A stretch of DNA of 20,529 nt from Phycisphaerales bacterium UBA3190. Its GTDB lineage: Bacteria; Planctomycetota; Phycisphaerae; Phycisphaerales; UBA1924. Below are positions 7,253 to 14,700 of this stretch, in pieces. The position numbers and the translations under genes were made by a program. The stretch is from NCBI GenBank assembly GCA_002364005.1, contig DEXG01000003.1:98382-118910 (forward strand), in the 5' to 3' direction. Position 1 is the first letter of the stretch. The number at the start of each line of letters is the position of its first letter. Below the pieces are notes generated by a model. That model did no database searches, was not told where the DNA came from, and worked only from the letters and a program-made list of their open reading frames with translations.

Positions 7253-8624
7253 TGGGCACCTCCTTCGCTTGGATCTCAGCCCGGCGGGACTCGGCGAGTT
7301 GGGCGTGGGTCAAGCCGGTCGGCTCGTGCACCGCGTCCTTCCCCGTCCACCGCTGCCAGCGGGTGACGGCCACGTCGACATACCGCGGGGCTAGCTCTAT
7401 CCCCGCGCAGGCCCGCCCGGTCTTCTCGCAGGCGATAAGGGTCGAGCCGCTGCCCAGGAACGGGTCGAGGACGATCTCGCCGCGGCGGGAGCAATCGATA
7501 ATCGCCTCCTCGATGAGCCGCACCGGCTTGATCGTCGGATGGAGCCTGAGGGCCTCCCTGGTCTCGGGATCGCCCTCGCTCGCCTCGAGCGAGCGGGCCG
7601 AGGGGAAGTGCCAGACATTGCTGCGCGTGCGACCGTGCTCGCCAAGCCCGAAGTGATTGCGATGACGCTCGCTACCATTCTTGAACACAAAGACCAGCTC
7701 GTGTTGGCTCCGGTAGAAGGTCCCCATTCCGGGCCGGTCCTTGACCCAGACGCAGAGATTCTTGAAATCGGCGTAGCGGGCGCTGCCCGCGGCCAGCATC
7801 TCGGATGCGTGCCGCCAGTCCATGAACAGGTAGTGGATCGAGCCGGGCTCGCTGTGCTCGCACAGGCGCTGCATCACATCGCTCAGGAACCCGGTGAACT
7901 GCTCGGGGGTCATCTCGCCGGCGGCCATGGCGAAGTCGCCGTGATCGCCCGAGCACACCCGCCCGATCGTTTTGGCTGGGAGGTTGTACGGGGGATCAGT
8001 GAAGACTATCGCGGCTAGCCGATCGTCCAGCACGCGCTTGTATGACGCCGGATCGGTGCAGTCGCCGCATAGCACGCGATGGGCGCGATCGCCCTCTCCC
8101 ATGATCCAGACATCGCCCGGGCGGGTGATTGGGATGATTTCGTCGGGATCCGGGAGTTCGTCTGAGCGGTGGTCATCCTCCTCATGGCCGCCCCCGACCG
8201 CCTCCTCCACGGTAAGGATCCGCTGCTCGATCTCGCCGTAGTCGAAGCCGATGCACTCGAGGTCGAAGTCGAGCTCGAGATCCGACAACACACTCAGGTG
8301 CTCGCCCAGGAGTTTGTCGTCCCAGGTGCTGATCTCCGTCAGGCGGTTGTCGGCGATCATCAAGGCCCGGACCTGCACATCGTCGAGATCGGTCACCCGC
8401 ACCGCCGGGACACGGGTCATGCTCAGCAGCCTGCACGCCTCCACGCGTGCGTGGCCGCAGATCAGCCGGGAGTCCCGGTCCACCACCACGGGGATCCGGA
8501 AGCCGAAGGCCTCGATGCTCCGGGAGATGTGGCGGATCTGCTTCTTTGTATGGAGCCGGGGATTGCCCGGGTGGGGGATGATGGCGTCTATCTGGATCTG
8601 CTCAATGCGCAGTTCGGTGGTCAT
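7245..8624 (-). CDS. ParB-domain DNA methyltransferase (N6-adenine or N4-cytosine)
   Basis: A 459-residue fusion. Residues about 5-95 form a ParB-like nuclease domain (IIPHPGNPR at 15-23, ICGHARVEACRLL at 55-67, ALMIADNRLTE at 87-97). Residues about 170-425 are a beta-class SAM-dependent methyltransferase: motif IV is DPPYN at 210-214, then HPTIKP (362-367) and motif I DPFLGSGST (387-395), the IV-before-I order of that class. DPPY favours N6-adenine. The ParB-MTase fusion is common in phages and integrated elements, where it may protect element DNA or aid its handling. I chose ATG 8624-8622 because AAGGA lies seven bases upstream and ParB homology begins there; an in-frame ATG at 8792 would add 56 unrelated residues. 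No restriction endonuclease gene is adjacent. It is first gene of the operon. Confidence 0.9.
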   Translation of the reverse strand: MTTELRIEQIQIDAIIPHPGNPRLHTKKQIRHISRSIEAFGFRIPVVVDRDSRLICGHARVEACRLLSMTRVPAVRVTDLDDVQVRALMIADNRLTEISTWDDKLLGEHLSVLSDLELDFDLECIGFDYGEIEQRILTVEEAVGGGHEEDDHRSDELPDPDEIIPITRPGDVWIMGEGDRAHRVLCGDCTDPASYKRVLDDRLAAIVFTDPPYNLPAKTIGRVCSGDHGDFAMAAGEMTPEQFTGFLSDVMQRLCEHSEPGSIHYLFMDWRHASEMLAAGSARYADFKNLCVWVKDRPGMGTFYRSQHELVFVFKNGSERHRNHFGLGEHGRTRSNVWHFPSARSLEASEGDPETREALRLHPTIKPVRLIEEAIIDCSRRGEIVLDPFLGSGSTLIACEKTGRACAGIELAPRYVDVAVTRWQRWTGKDAVHEPTGLTHAQLAESRRAEIQAKEVPNG

Positions 8625-8730
8625 TAGTGGTTCCTTTGTGCGGCTCAACGCGTGCAAAACGCAGCCGCGGGCCATGGCGAGCCGGTCATGCACAAGCGGA
8701 ATGGCGCAAGCACACCACGCCGCCGGGCAT

Positions 8731-8854
8731 GCCGGCAGAAAAATTTGGATTGGTGGTTTTGTGGTCGCCCGAGCCCAACGTCGGAGCATCACGCTCTGCG
8801 TCTGCCGGCTTGAATCACTCGCCCCGGCGGAACCTGCCGGGAGTCACTCCCGGC
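8731..8854 (-). promoter_or_regulatory. Structured leader or operator region of the methyltransferase operon
   Basis: Three nested or adjacent inverted repeats precede the methyltransferase gene. GCCGGCAGA (8731-8739) pairs with TCTGCCGGC (8801-8809). Inside that arch is CGGAGC-ATCAC-GCTCTG (8782-8798, one G-U). Just upstream on the transcribed strand is the perfect hairpin GCCGGGAG-TCA-CTCCCGGC (8836-8854). No gene is supported in 8625-9114. As RNA on the minus strand this would be an arch plus hairpin about 100-230 nt before the start codon. It could be a regulatory leader, or the symmetric repeats could be protein-binding operators. I do not recognise a known riboswitch. Confidence 0.4.
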
Positions 8855-8990
8855 TACGGCCGACTGCGATGCAGCCAGCCGCGGCTTGGCAGCCCGCTCG
8901 ACCCCGCCTCGGCCATGCCGCGGGTGCAGAACGAACTACCGTGCCGCATGGTAGCAGAAAACAGCAGGAACTGGGTGGCGGGTAGAACCC

Positions 8991-9007
8991 ATTTTTGAAA
9001 CAAAAAT
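8991..9007. promoter_or_regulatory. AT-rich palindrome upstream of the element operon
   Basis: ATTTTTG-AAA-CAAAAAT is a perfect 7-bp inverted repeat with a 3-nt centre. It stands out as AT-rich within GC-rich non-coding DNA, about 370 bp upstream of the methyltransferase start. It has the form of a dimeric repressor operator; a hairpin with flanking A/T runs is the alternative. Confidence 0.3.
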
Positions 9008-9114
9008 CTGCTTGGAGCATGAGTGCTTCATATCGACCATGACCCAGGGGCGATGAGACGACGAAAGCCTCTGGCAGCTCGGAAATCGGCAGGGACGGGC
9101 GGGGTGGACAACTG

Positions 9115-9182
9115 GCGAGCGTGGGGAAGTTCATCACGTTGCCAACGTGAATGTCGACGGTTCGAATCCGATCATTGCTCGC
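9115..9182 (+). pseudogene. Decayed tRNA-Gly(GCC)-like sequence
   Basis: A 68-nt segment reads as a damaged tRNA-Gly. The acceptor GCGAGCG (9115-9121) pairs with TGCTCGC (9176-9182, one G-T). A perfect anticodon stem TCACG/CGTGA (9134-9138 and 9146-9150) encloses the loop TTGCCAA with anticodon GCC at 9141-9143. A TTCGAAT T loop follows at 9161-9167. The D arm is several bases too short and the T stem has a mismatch, so it is unlikely to be a working tRNA. The 3' half (TTGCCAA through TTCGAATCC) matches the general bacterial tRNA-Gly(GCC) pattern from memory. It is best explained as an attachment-site relic, or as a tRNA-like element carried by a mobile element. Confidence 0.6.
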
Positions 9183-9202
9183 GGACTGAGATCGATTACA
9201 CT
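9175..9202 (+). repeat. 28-bp perfect direct repeat, copy 1
   Basis: Identical to 9241-9268. The copy begins inside the acceptor 3' strand of the tRNA-Gly-like sequence (TTGCTCGC) and runs 20 bases past its end (GGACTGAGATCGATTACACT). The two copies have a 66-bp period with unrelated sequence between them. A repeat that includes a tRNA 3' end plus flank is what integration or imprecise excision at a tRNA site leaves behind. Confidence 0.85.
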
Positions 9203-9240
9203 GCAATCCATTCATCGCCGTAAACAATTCCTGTTGCAGG

Positions 9241-9268
9241 TTGCTCGCGGACTGAGATCGATTACACT
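9241..9268 (+). repeat. 28-bp perfect direct repeat, copy 2
   Basis: Exact copy of 9175-9202. This copy lacks the rest of the tRNA-like body: the bases before it (CTGTTGCAGG) do not resemble the tRNA, so only the 3' acceptor segment and flank were duplicated. Confidence 0.85.
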
Positions 9269-9441
9269 ATCCTCGTTCTAAGTCTGTATTTGACAGGAAT
9301 TTATGGAAAAATTCAGAGTCAGAAAAGCTCCAGCTGAAGCGGAGGTTGCTCGATCTGACCGCGTTATTTGCCCCCAAACACGCGCATTCGCTCAAACTGT
9401 TTGTCCGTGATGTTGAGAATCCCCCCTCTCCGTTGATCTAA
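9253..9441 (+). pseudogene. Possible C-terminal coding remnant, perhaps of a recombinase
   Basis: One plus-strand frame is open from 9253 to the TAA at 9439-9441, with no convincing start. Its translation ends with KLQLKRRLLDLTALF followed by SLKLFVRDVENPPSPLI, which reads like real protein rather than a GC shadow. The EKLxLKRRLLDL pattern recalls the C-terminal helix of some large serine recombinases, but I cannot verify this. A separate 35-codon frame starting at ATG 9303 after AGGA is also possible. I favour a decayed gene tail left by an older element. Confidence 0.25.
9417..9434 (+). repeat. Candidate att core, right copy (tRNA-Ser 3' end-like)
   Basis: GAATCCCCCCTCTCCGTT differs from the tRNA-Ser 3' segment at 2718-2736 only by loss of one G. 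Similarity stops abruptly afterwards. It lies about 790 bp upstream of the methyltransferase gene, in the right place to be the far end of the element that starts at tRNA-Ser. The C-rich core raises the chance of coincidence. Confidence 0.35.
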
Positions 9442-9557
9442 GCCCTTGCTCCGCAACCCGTTTGCTATTTCTGATCGTTCAGTTATGCCAAATAGCCCCC
9501 AGATAGCCCCATGCACCCTCTAAGCGGGGTTTGCTGGTGGTCGTGTATAACATGTGG

Positions 9558-9609
9558 ATCTCACATTGCCAATGTGAATTGTCGTTGAATGAGTCCGATT
9601 CTTGCTCGG
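9558..9609 (+). pseudogene. Second, more decayed tRNA-Gly(GCC)-like copy
   Basis: This segment repeats the anticodon arm and 3' half of the tRNA-like sequence at 9115-9182. The stem TCACA/TGTGA (9561-9565 and 9573-9577) again encloses TTGCCAA with GCC at 9568-9570, then AATTGTCG, GTCCGATTCTTGCTCG. Relative to the first copy the innermost stem pair changed from G-C to A-T on both sides. The T loop is lost and the 5' half is not recognisable. It lies 50 bp from the 3' end of the DUF4209 gene. An alternative reading is a palindromic operator, TCACATTG-C-CAATGTGA. Confidence 0.5.
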
Positions 9610-9662
9610 TCTGTGTCAGATTGATACTCGACTGAGCCATGCTTGACCTTCAATCCTGCTCA

Positions 9663-11531
9663 TCAGGACTCACTATCCTTGGATATTTCGGAATCTGTAT
9701 CGCTAGGCGCATCATCGGATTCGCCTTTATCGGTCACTGCATCGGAATCGTCAGCAGGCTTGGCTCGCATGAGCGATAACGCCGCCAATGTGTGAAGCAC
9801 TCGTTCGCTTACACCCTTCGTGAAGGACTCCGGATTCATGATCCCGTGGCAGACGAGGTTCCGGATGTTCATGCCCTTCGGATGGGAGAGTGTCGCGGCA
9901 AAGTAGATCGTAAGGTCCTCGCCCAACGCCTTCCGGGTGGGCTCATCAGCGAGCGCATTGTTCAGGCTCTTTGACTGCATGACACCCCGGCCCGTTCGAT
10001 GCGGCTTCTTACTGGACCCTCCGACCTTGTGGATCAACTCGACCAGCGCTCGCTCGATCTGCGGGATCACGATGTGGATCGCCTGGGTGTAGTCCCCGTT
10101 GATGTGGGCCTCGATCCCGCGACGGATGAGCGGTAGCCGCGACTCCTCGAATACCGGAGACTGCGCGATGAACTCGGCGAACTTCTGCGAGTCCAGACCG
10201 CTTTGGAACAGGTGGTCGAGGCCCCACGACATGAAGACGGTATAGAGCTGAATGTAGCTCGCGGTCTCGTAGACAGTCGGGCCATCGGGGTCTCCGCGTG
10301 TGTCGTCCACCCTCGCGGTGATGCCCTCGTCATCCATAAGAGTGGGCGGGAACAGCTCGCGGAATACGAACTGCTTGTCGTGTTCCTCATTCTGCTTCTT
10401 GATATCTGCCTGGCGGGGGATGTATCGGGCGGTCCACTTCAAGAGGCCCTTGTCCACGCCTCCCGCCATGATCCAGTCGAGGAACTCCTGTTTCTGGTCG
10501 TTCGTGATCTCGAACTCGACCGTGTGCTGCGTCATTTCGCCTTTCATCTTGGGGGCGAGTTCCTGAGCATCCCGCATGACCCGTTCAGCCTCGCCTTTCT
10601 CTCCAGCTTCGAGATAAAAATGGCGTGCCACATTCAGAAAGTGCATCCCACTCACCGCGTTACCGATTCCTGCTCGACGCTCATGGGCCCTCGCAATCTC
10701 CACGAGTGTTTGCTTGCCATCCTCGTCACGACCTTCACGCTTGTAGTGGTCGACGAGGAGCAGACCGATCGTCTGTGGCGAGTGCGGATTGGCGTCATAC
10801 TGTCCGGGCTTCGTCATCACACTAAATCGAGTCTCAAATCGGTCGATGATCTTCTCGCGTTGTTCTTTCTCCAGCGGTGGTGCATTCTTCGGTAGTATCA
10901 AGAGGTCGAACAGGTAGCAGTATGTCCCGATTTTGTCATTATCCGAGGTACGATCCGAGTAGTCGATGATCGCTTCCACGGTGCGCATGATACGATCGCC
11001 GTCCTTGATGCTCATGGCAAGTTGGAGAACACGCTCGACACTCTGACGGTTATCACCCCACGCCTCACCATCATCCATCTTGAGCGCTTCGATGTAGGAG
11101 TCGATCGCGAGCCGGGCAAACTCAATATCTGGGACCTTACCCGTGACGCGTTTACTGAAGTCCCAGACTAGGTCCGCATATCTCGCGGCAAGGATTGGGT
11201 GCTTTACTGACTTGGCACGCACTGCCCAGTATTTGATGGTTTCAGCTGTGGCCTCCGAAATGTCGGGGACATGGACATGCGCTCCATTTGCTTGAGGATA
11301 TGTGATTGGCTTGAAGTATGTTCCCCAGGGATTTTCTTCTTGACCTTGTCTCGTACGAAACCGGAATGCTGCCATCTCTGCCCAGTAGCCCGCATGTTGG
11401 TTCGTATCGAGCGAATCGCGATCAACTAAACGAATGATTGATCCATCGATCTTGATCAATTTAAAAATATCAGATCGAGCGTCGAACTCTGCGATCGTCG
11501 CGACAACTTCTTCAGGAATATTCATGTCCAT
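9663..11531 (-). CDS. DUF4209-type protein with HEPN-like RNxxxH motif
   Basis: A 622-residue protein. The N-terminal and central parts (about 1-400) are mostly helical with TPR-like stretches, and I do not recognise a catalytic motif there. The C-terminal part (about 470-590) resembles DUF4209: GDYTQAIHIVIPQIERALVELI (479-500), then NIRNLVCHGIM (555-565). RNLVCH (557-562) fits the RNxxxH signature of HEPN ribonucleases and their inactive relatives. The last 30 residues are Asp/Ser-rich and probably disordered. No signal peptide or membrane segment is seen. Two starts are possible, ATG 11531 and ATG 11525; neither has a Shine-Dalgarno sequence. It is divergent from the giant STAND gene, 219 bp apart, suggesting a functional pair such as an effector or antitoxin-like partner. 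The HEPN reading is a motif-level inference. Confidence 0.75.
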   Translation of the reverse strand: MDMNIPEEVVATIAEFDARSDIFKLIKIDGSIIRLVDRDSLDTNQHAGYWAEMAAFRFRTRQGQEENPWGTYFKPITYPQANGAHVHVPDISEATAETIKYWAVRAKSVKHPILAARYADLVWDFSKRVTGKVPDIEFARLAIDSYIEALKMDDGEAWGDNRQSVERVLQLAMSIKDGDRIMRTVEAIIDYSDRTSDNDKIGTYCYLFDLLILPKNAPPLEKEQREKIIDRFETRFSVMTKPGQYDANPHSPQTIGLLLVDHYKREGRDEDGKQTLVEIARAHERRAGIGNAVSGMHFLNVARHFYLEAGEKGEAERVMRDAQELAPKMKGEMTQHTVEFEITNDQKQEFLDWIMAGGVDKGLLKWTARYIPRQADIKKQNEEHDKQFVFRELFPPTLMDDEGITARVDDTRGDPDGPTVYETASYIQLYTVFMSWGLDHLFQSGLDSQKFAEFIAQSPVFEESRLPLIRRGIEAHINGDYTQAIHIVIPQIERALVELIHKVGGSSKKPHRTGRGVMQSKSLNNALADEPTRKALGEDLTIYFAATLSHPKGMNIRNLVCHGIMNPESFTKGVSERVLHTLAALSLMRAKPADDSDAVTDKGESDDAPSDTDSEISKDSES

Positions 11532-11711
11532 AGATTATGTTGGTACCTAGTCGAATGGGCCGCGAAGTGATTGATGACTGGTTCCATAAATATGTGCATC
11601 AAGCTGCATGGCATTCTCTCTGTACACAGGAGTCTGGCAGCCATGATTCCTGAATTTTCAGCCAACTCGATAGAATCAGTCATCCTTCTGGGCTTGCTTC
11701 CCCAACCTGTC

Positions 11712-11724
11712 GTGTAAAATACAC
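11712..11724 (+). promoter_or_regulatory. Promoter/operator candidate of the STAND gene
   Basis: GTGTA-AAA-TACAC is a perfect palindrome overlapping a -10-like TAAAAT (11715-11720). TTGCTT (11694-11699) is a weak -35 with a 15-bp spacer. Initiation would fall about 24 bp before the ATG at 11751. The arrangement suits repression by a dimer bound over the -10. No other strong promoter pair is evident in the 219-bp divergent region. Confidence 0.3.
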
Positions 11725-11750
11725 CCACACAATACCTGAACTTTGGACCC

Positions 11751-14700
11751 ATGGCTAACGACAAAGAACCAAATGCAAAAACCACACCGCCCGCTGAGGG
11801 TGAGCGGCGAGCGATGGTCGGCTACTTGCCGCAGTATGAACTCGCGGCACGGGCGATCATGCGTCACCTTCGAGATCAGACCCTCGTATCAGTTCGACTC
11901 GGAGACCCTACCGCAGGACGAGTCGATGATTACGTAATCGTGAGCACGCAGGGTATACACGGGCACTCAGTAAAGTGGTCCCAATATCCGGGCTTCGTCA
12001 GCTTCCGAAATTTTACTCAGTCACGAGGCAATGCTCCCTGCTGGATCGCTCAGTTGGCAGAAGGTTGGAAATCCCTTCTAGCGGCCAATCCGAATCGTCG
12101 GGTAGGCGTCCATTTTTTGACATGCGACATTCCGTCGACCAATGATAAATGCCCTGGAATCGATCAGGAGCCTTTTGCCGCATTTTACTACGAGGCGTGG
12201 ATTCCCTTCCAGTTTGACGGACAAGCGATTCCCGAAAAATGGAAACTCGCGTGGGAAGAATGGCAGCGAGCGAGCGGATTGTCTGATGAAGAGTTCACAG
12301 AATTCGCGAAGGCATGCCAGCTCGATTTTCATGTCCGTACCGCAGCTGATCGTACTTTCACTTCGAGAGACGAAGCTCTCCTAAGCGCTCAGCTCAAGGC
12401 GCTGGCGACCGAGCTCCCCAATATTGTCCGCGATCCAAGCCGCCAAGTGGAGTTCACTCGTGACGCCCTTCTCAAACGACTCGGATGGACGCACCTGCTG
12501 GAGTTCCGGCATCAGCACGAGTTCCCAACTCCAGATCCGTATGAGCCCATCGAGTCAACAGTGCAGGAACTGGCCAGCAAGCTACAGACACTTAGCGGTG
12601 GCTATTTGGCACTTCTGGGGAGCCCGGGGTCAGGGAAGTCCACGCTGCTCACTCGAACTCTGGAGAGTGGGCTGAGCCAACACCGACTAGTGAAGTACTA
12701 CGCCTTCGTCCCGGGCTCCGCCGATCCGCGCACTCGTGGTGAGTCTGTGAACTTTCTTCACGACCTCGTATTGGAGCTCGAGCGAGCCGGTTTTTCCGCA
12801 GGCCAAAGTCAAGGGATCTTCGACCGCGAGCTGCTGCTGGGCCAACTTAATCAGCAACTCCAAATGCTCGGGGATGACTTCGCAAAGTCAGGATTTCCGA
12901 CCGTCATTCTTGTGGACGGACTCGATCACATTCCACGCGAGCAAAGCCCTCAGCATTCGCTAGTTAGCGACTTACCGCTCCCAGACCAAGTTCCGGAGGG
13001 CGTCTACTTCGTCTTGGGTTCGCAGACAGATGATCTTCCAGGGCTCCCCCCTGCTGTCCGGCAGAGCATCCAGGAAGAGGGACGGCGGATCCAGATTGGG
13101 CCGATCAGCAGAGAGGCGATATTGAAGATCATCGCCGCCACCACATTCCCAGTCTCACCTAGCCCCGAACAGCAAGAGCAAATCGTTAATCTCGCCGGAG
13201 GGCACCCGCTCGCGCTGTCGTTGTTACTGAACCGATTGAAGTCGCTGAATTCTGGAGTGCAGATATCCGAGGTGCTGGATGATGCCATTGCCTTCGAAGG
13301 CGATGTGGACAAGTACTACTTCGCATACTGGCAACAAATCGAGACGGTTTCCAGTCTGGCAGAGCTATTCGGCCTTCTCGCTCGTCTCCGGCGTCCAATA
13401 GATATCGATTGGGTGGCCTCTTGGGAGTCTTCGCCGCCGCTCGGCGAGCTTCGCCGTCGTTTTGGCCACTTGTTTCGTGAAGTCCGACCCGACCACTTGG
13501 AGTTCTTCCACAATAGTTTTCGACAGTATGTATTGACGAAGAGCAGCATGCTCAAGGGCGGGTCGCTCGCGAGTGCCGGTCGCGACTACCATCGCCAGCT
13601 CGCGGCAATCTGCGAGACCTCTGCATTGCCGTGCTCGTGGGAGGTTGTCTACCACCTCGCCATGGCGGATGAAGTCACGCAAGTGGTCGCTCTCGCATCA
13701 CCAGAGTATTTCCGGAATCAGATGCTGGCGCTTAGACCCCTTCAGAGTATTGCCAGGGATGCTCGGTATGCCGCGGCGGCCGCTGGCCAGCTCATGGATG
13801 CGGCTGCCCTGGTCAAGATTGGGTTGTTCCTTTCAGAGTTATCTCAGCGCGAGTTCTCATTGAGTGCATGGACAGTCGGTGGCTCACTGCTCTCGCTTGG
13901 GCACCTAGATGAAGCGATGGAGTACCTCTGGGAGGGAAATGAGCTTCAGATTGATCAAGCTGAAGCGCTTCGCATCGCGAGACAGTTGTTCATCACTGAT
14001 GAAGTGCCGCTCGCTCGGCGTGTGTTCGAAGCCGCAGAACCACTCTCGCTTATTCAACCTGCTGGCGAGGGCGAAGACCCTTTCGACAGAGAAACCTCCG
14101 AGTTGCTCCAGGCGTGGGCGGAATCAGCCCCTCTTTTTCGACCGACCAACGAAGTAATCAGACTCATCCAGGGCTTTGTACCGCCCAGGTCCATATCTGG
14201 TGAAGAGCACGACCCAAGCGAGTGGCGAGCACTTCTTCTTTACAGGTCCACGCTTACGTTGGAGCACCTCGGTCGTAGCGAAGAGGCGGCCGAGTTGACC
14301 CAGTGCCTTAGGAAACTGGAGGGAGATGATCCAAACCTTTCTGTCTGGCTAACGATTCACCGCTTTCGTCGGCATGAAAGCCTCGGGAAAGTTGCTGACG
14401 CCAAGGCCATCCTTGAGGACCTACTCAAGTCGCCATCCTTTGAGTTATTTTCAGACCATGCCAAGCTTCGTATTGCTCAGGGAGCCCAAGCTCATCTGAC
14501 ACAGCCGAGTATTGTGGCCGCAGTTCTCAAGGACATAGAGCAACCACGGATCTCCATAGAGGGGGTATCGGAGCCTGATTTCTCTGTTGCGGTACACTTC
14601 TTTCGTTTCTACCGTTTGCTAATGATCACGGGAGGCAATGTCTCGCCAGTCACTGCTGTGGCGAATCCGGGCAAAGACGATGGATGGCCGCGCGTTCTGC

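Noticed and set aside
7245..8624. Restriction-modification system
   Set aside because: No adjacent restriction endonuclease gene; the ParB-fusion methyltransferase and terminase-linked operon point to a phage-type orphan methyltransferase.
5653..9000. Complete prophage
   Set aside because: Only terminase-like, methyltransferase, DUF and recombinase genes are present; no portal, capsid, tail, lysis or replication genes are seen.
9115..9182. Functional tRNA-Gly
   Set aside because: The D arm is several bases short and the T stem is mismatched; annotated as a relic instead.
8844..9227. Minus-strand frame (127 codons) upstream of the methyltransferase
   Set aside because: It runs through the tRNA-Gly-like relic and inverted repeats, lacks a ribosome site, and has no protein-like motif.
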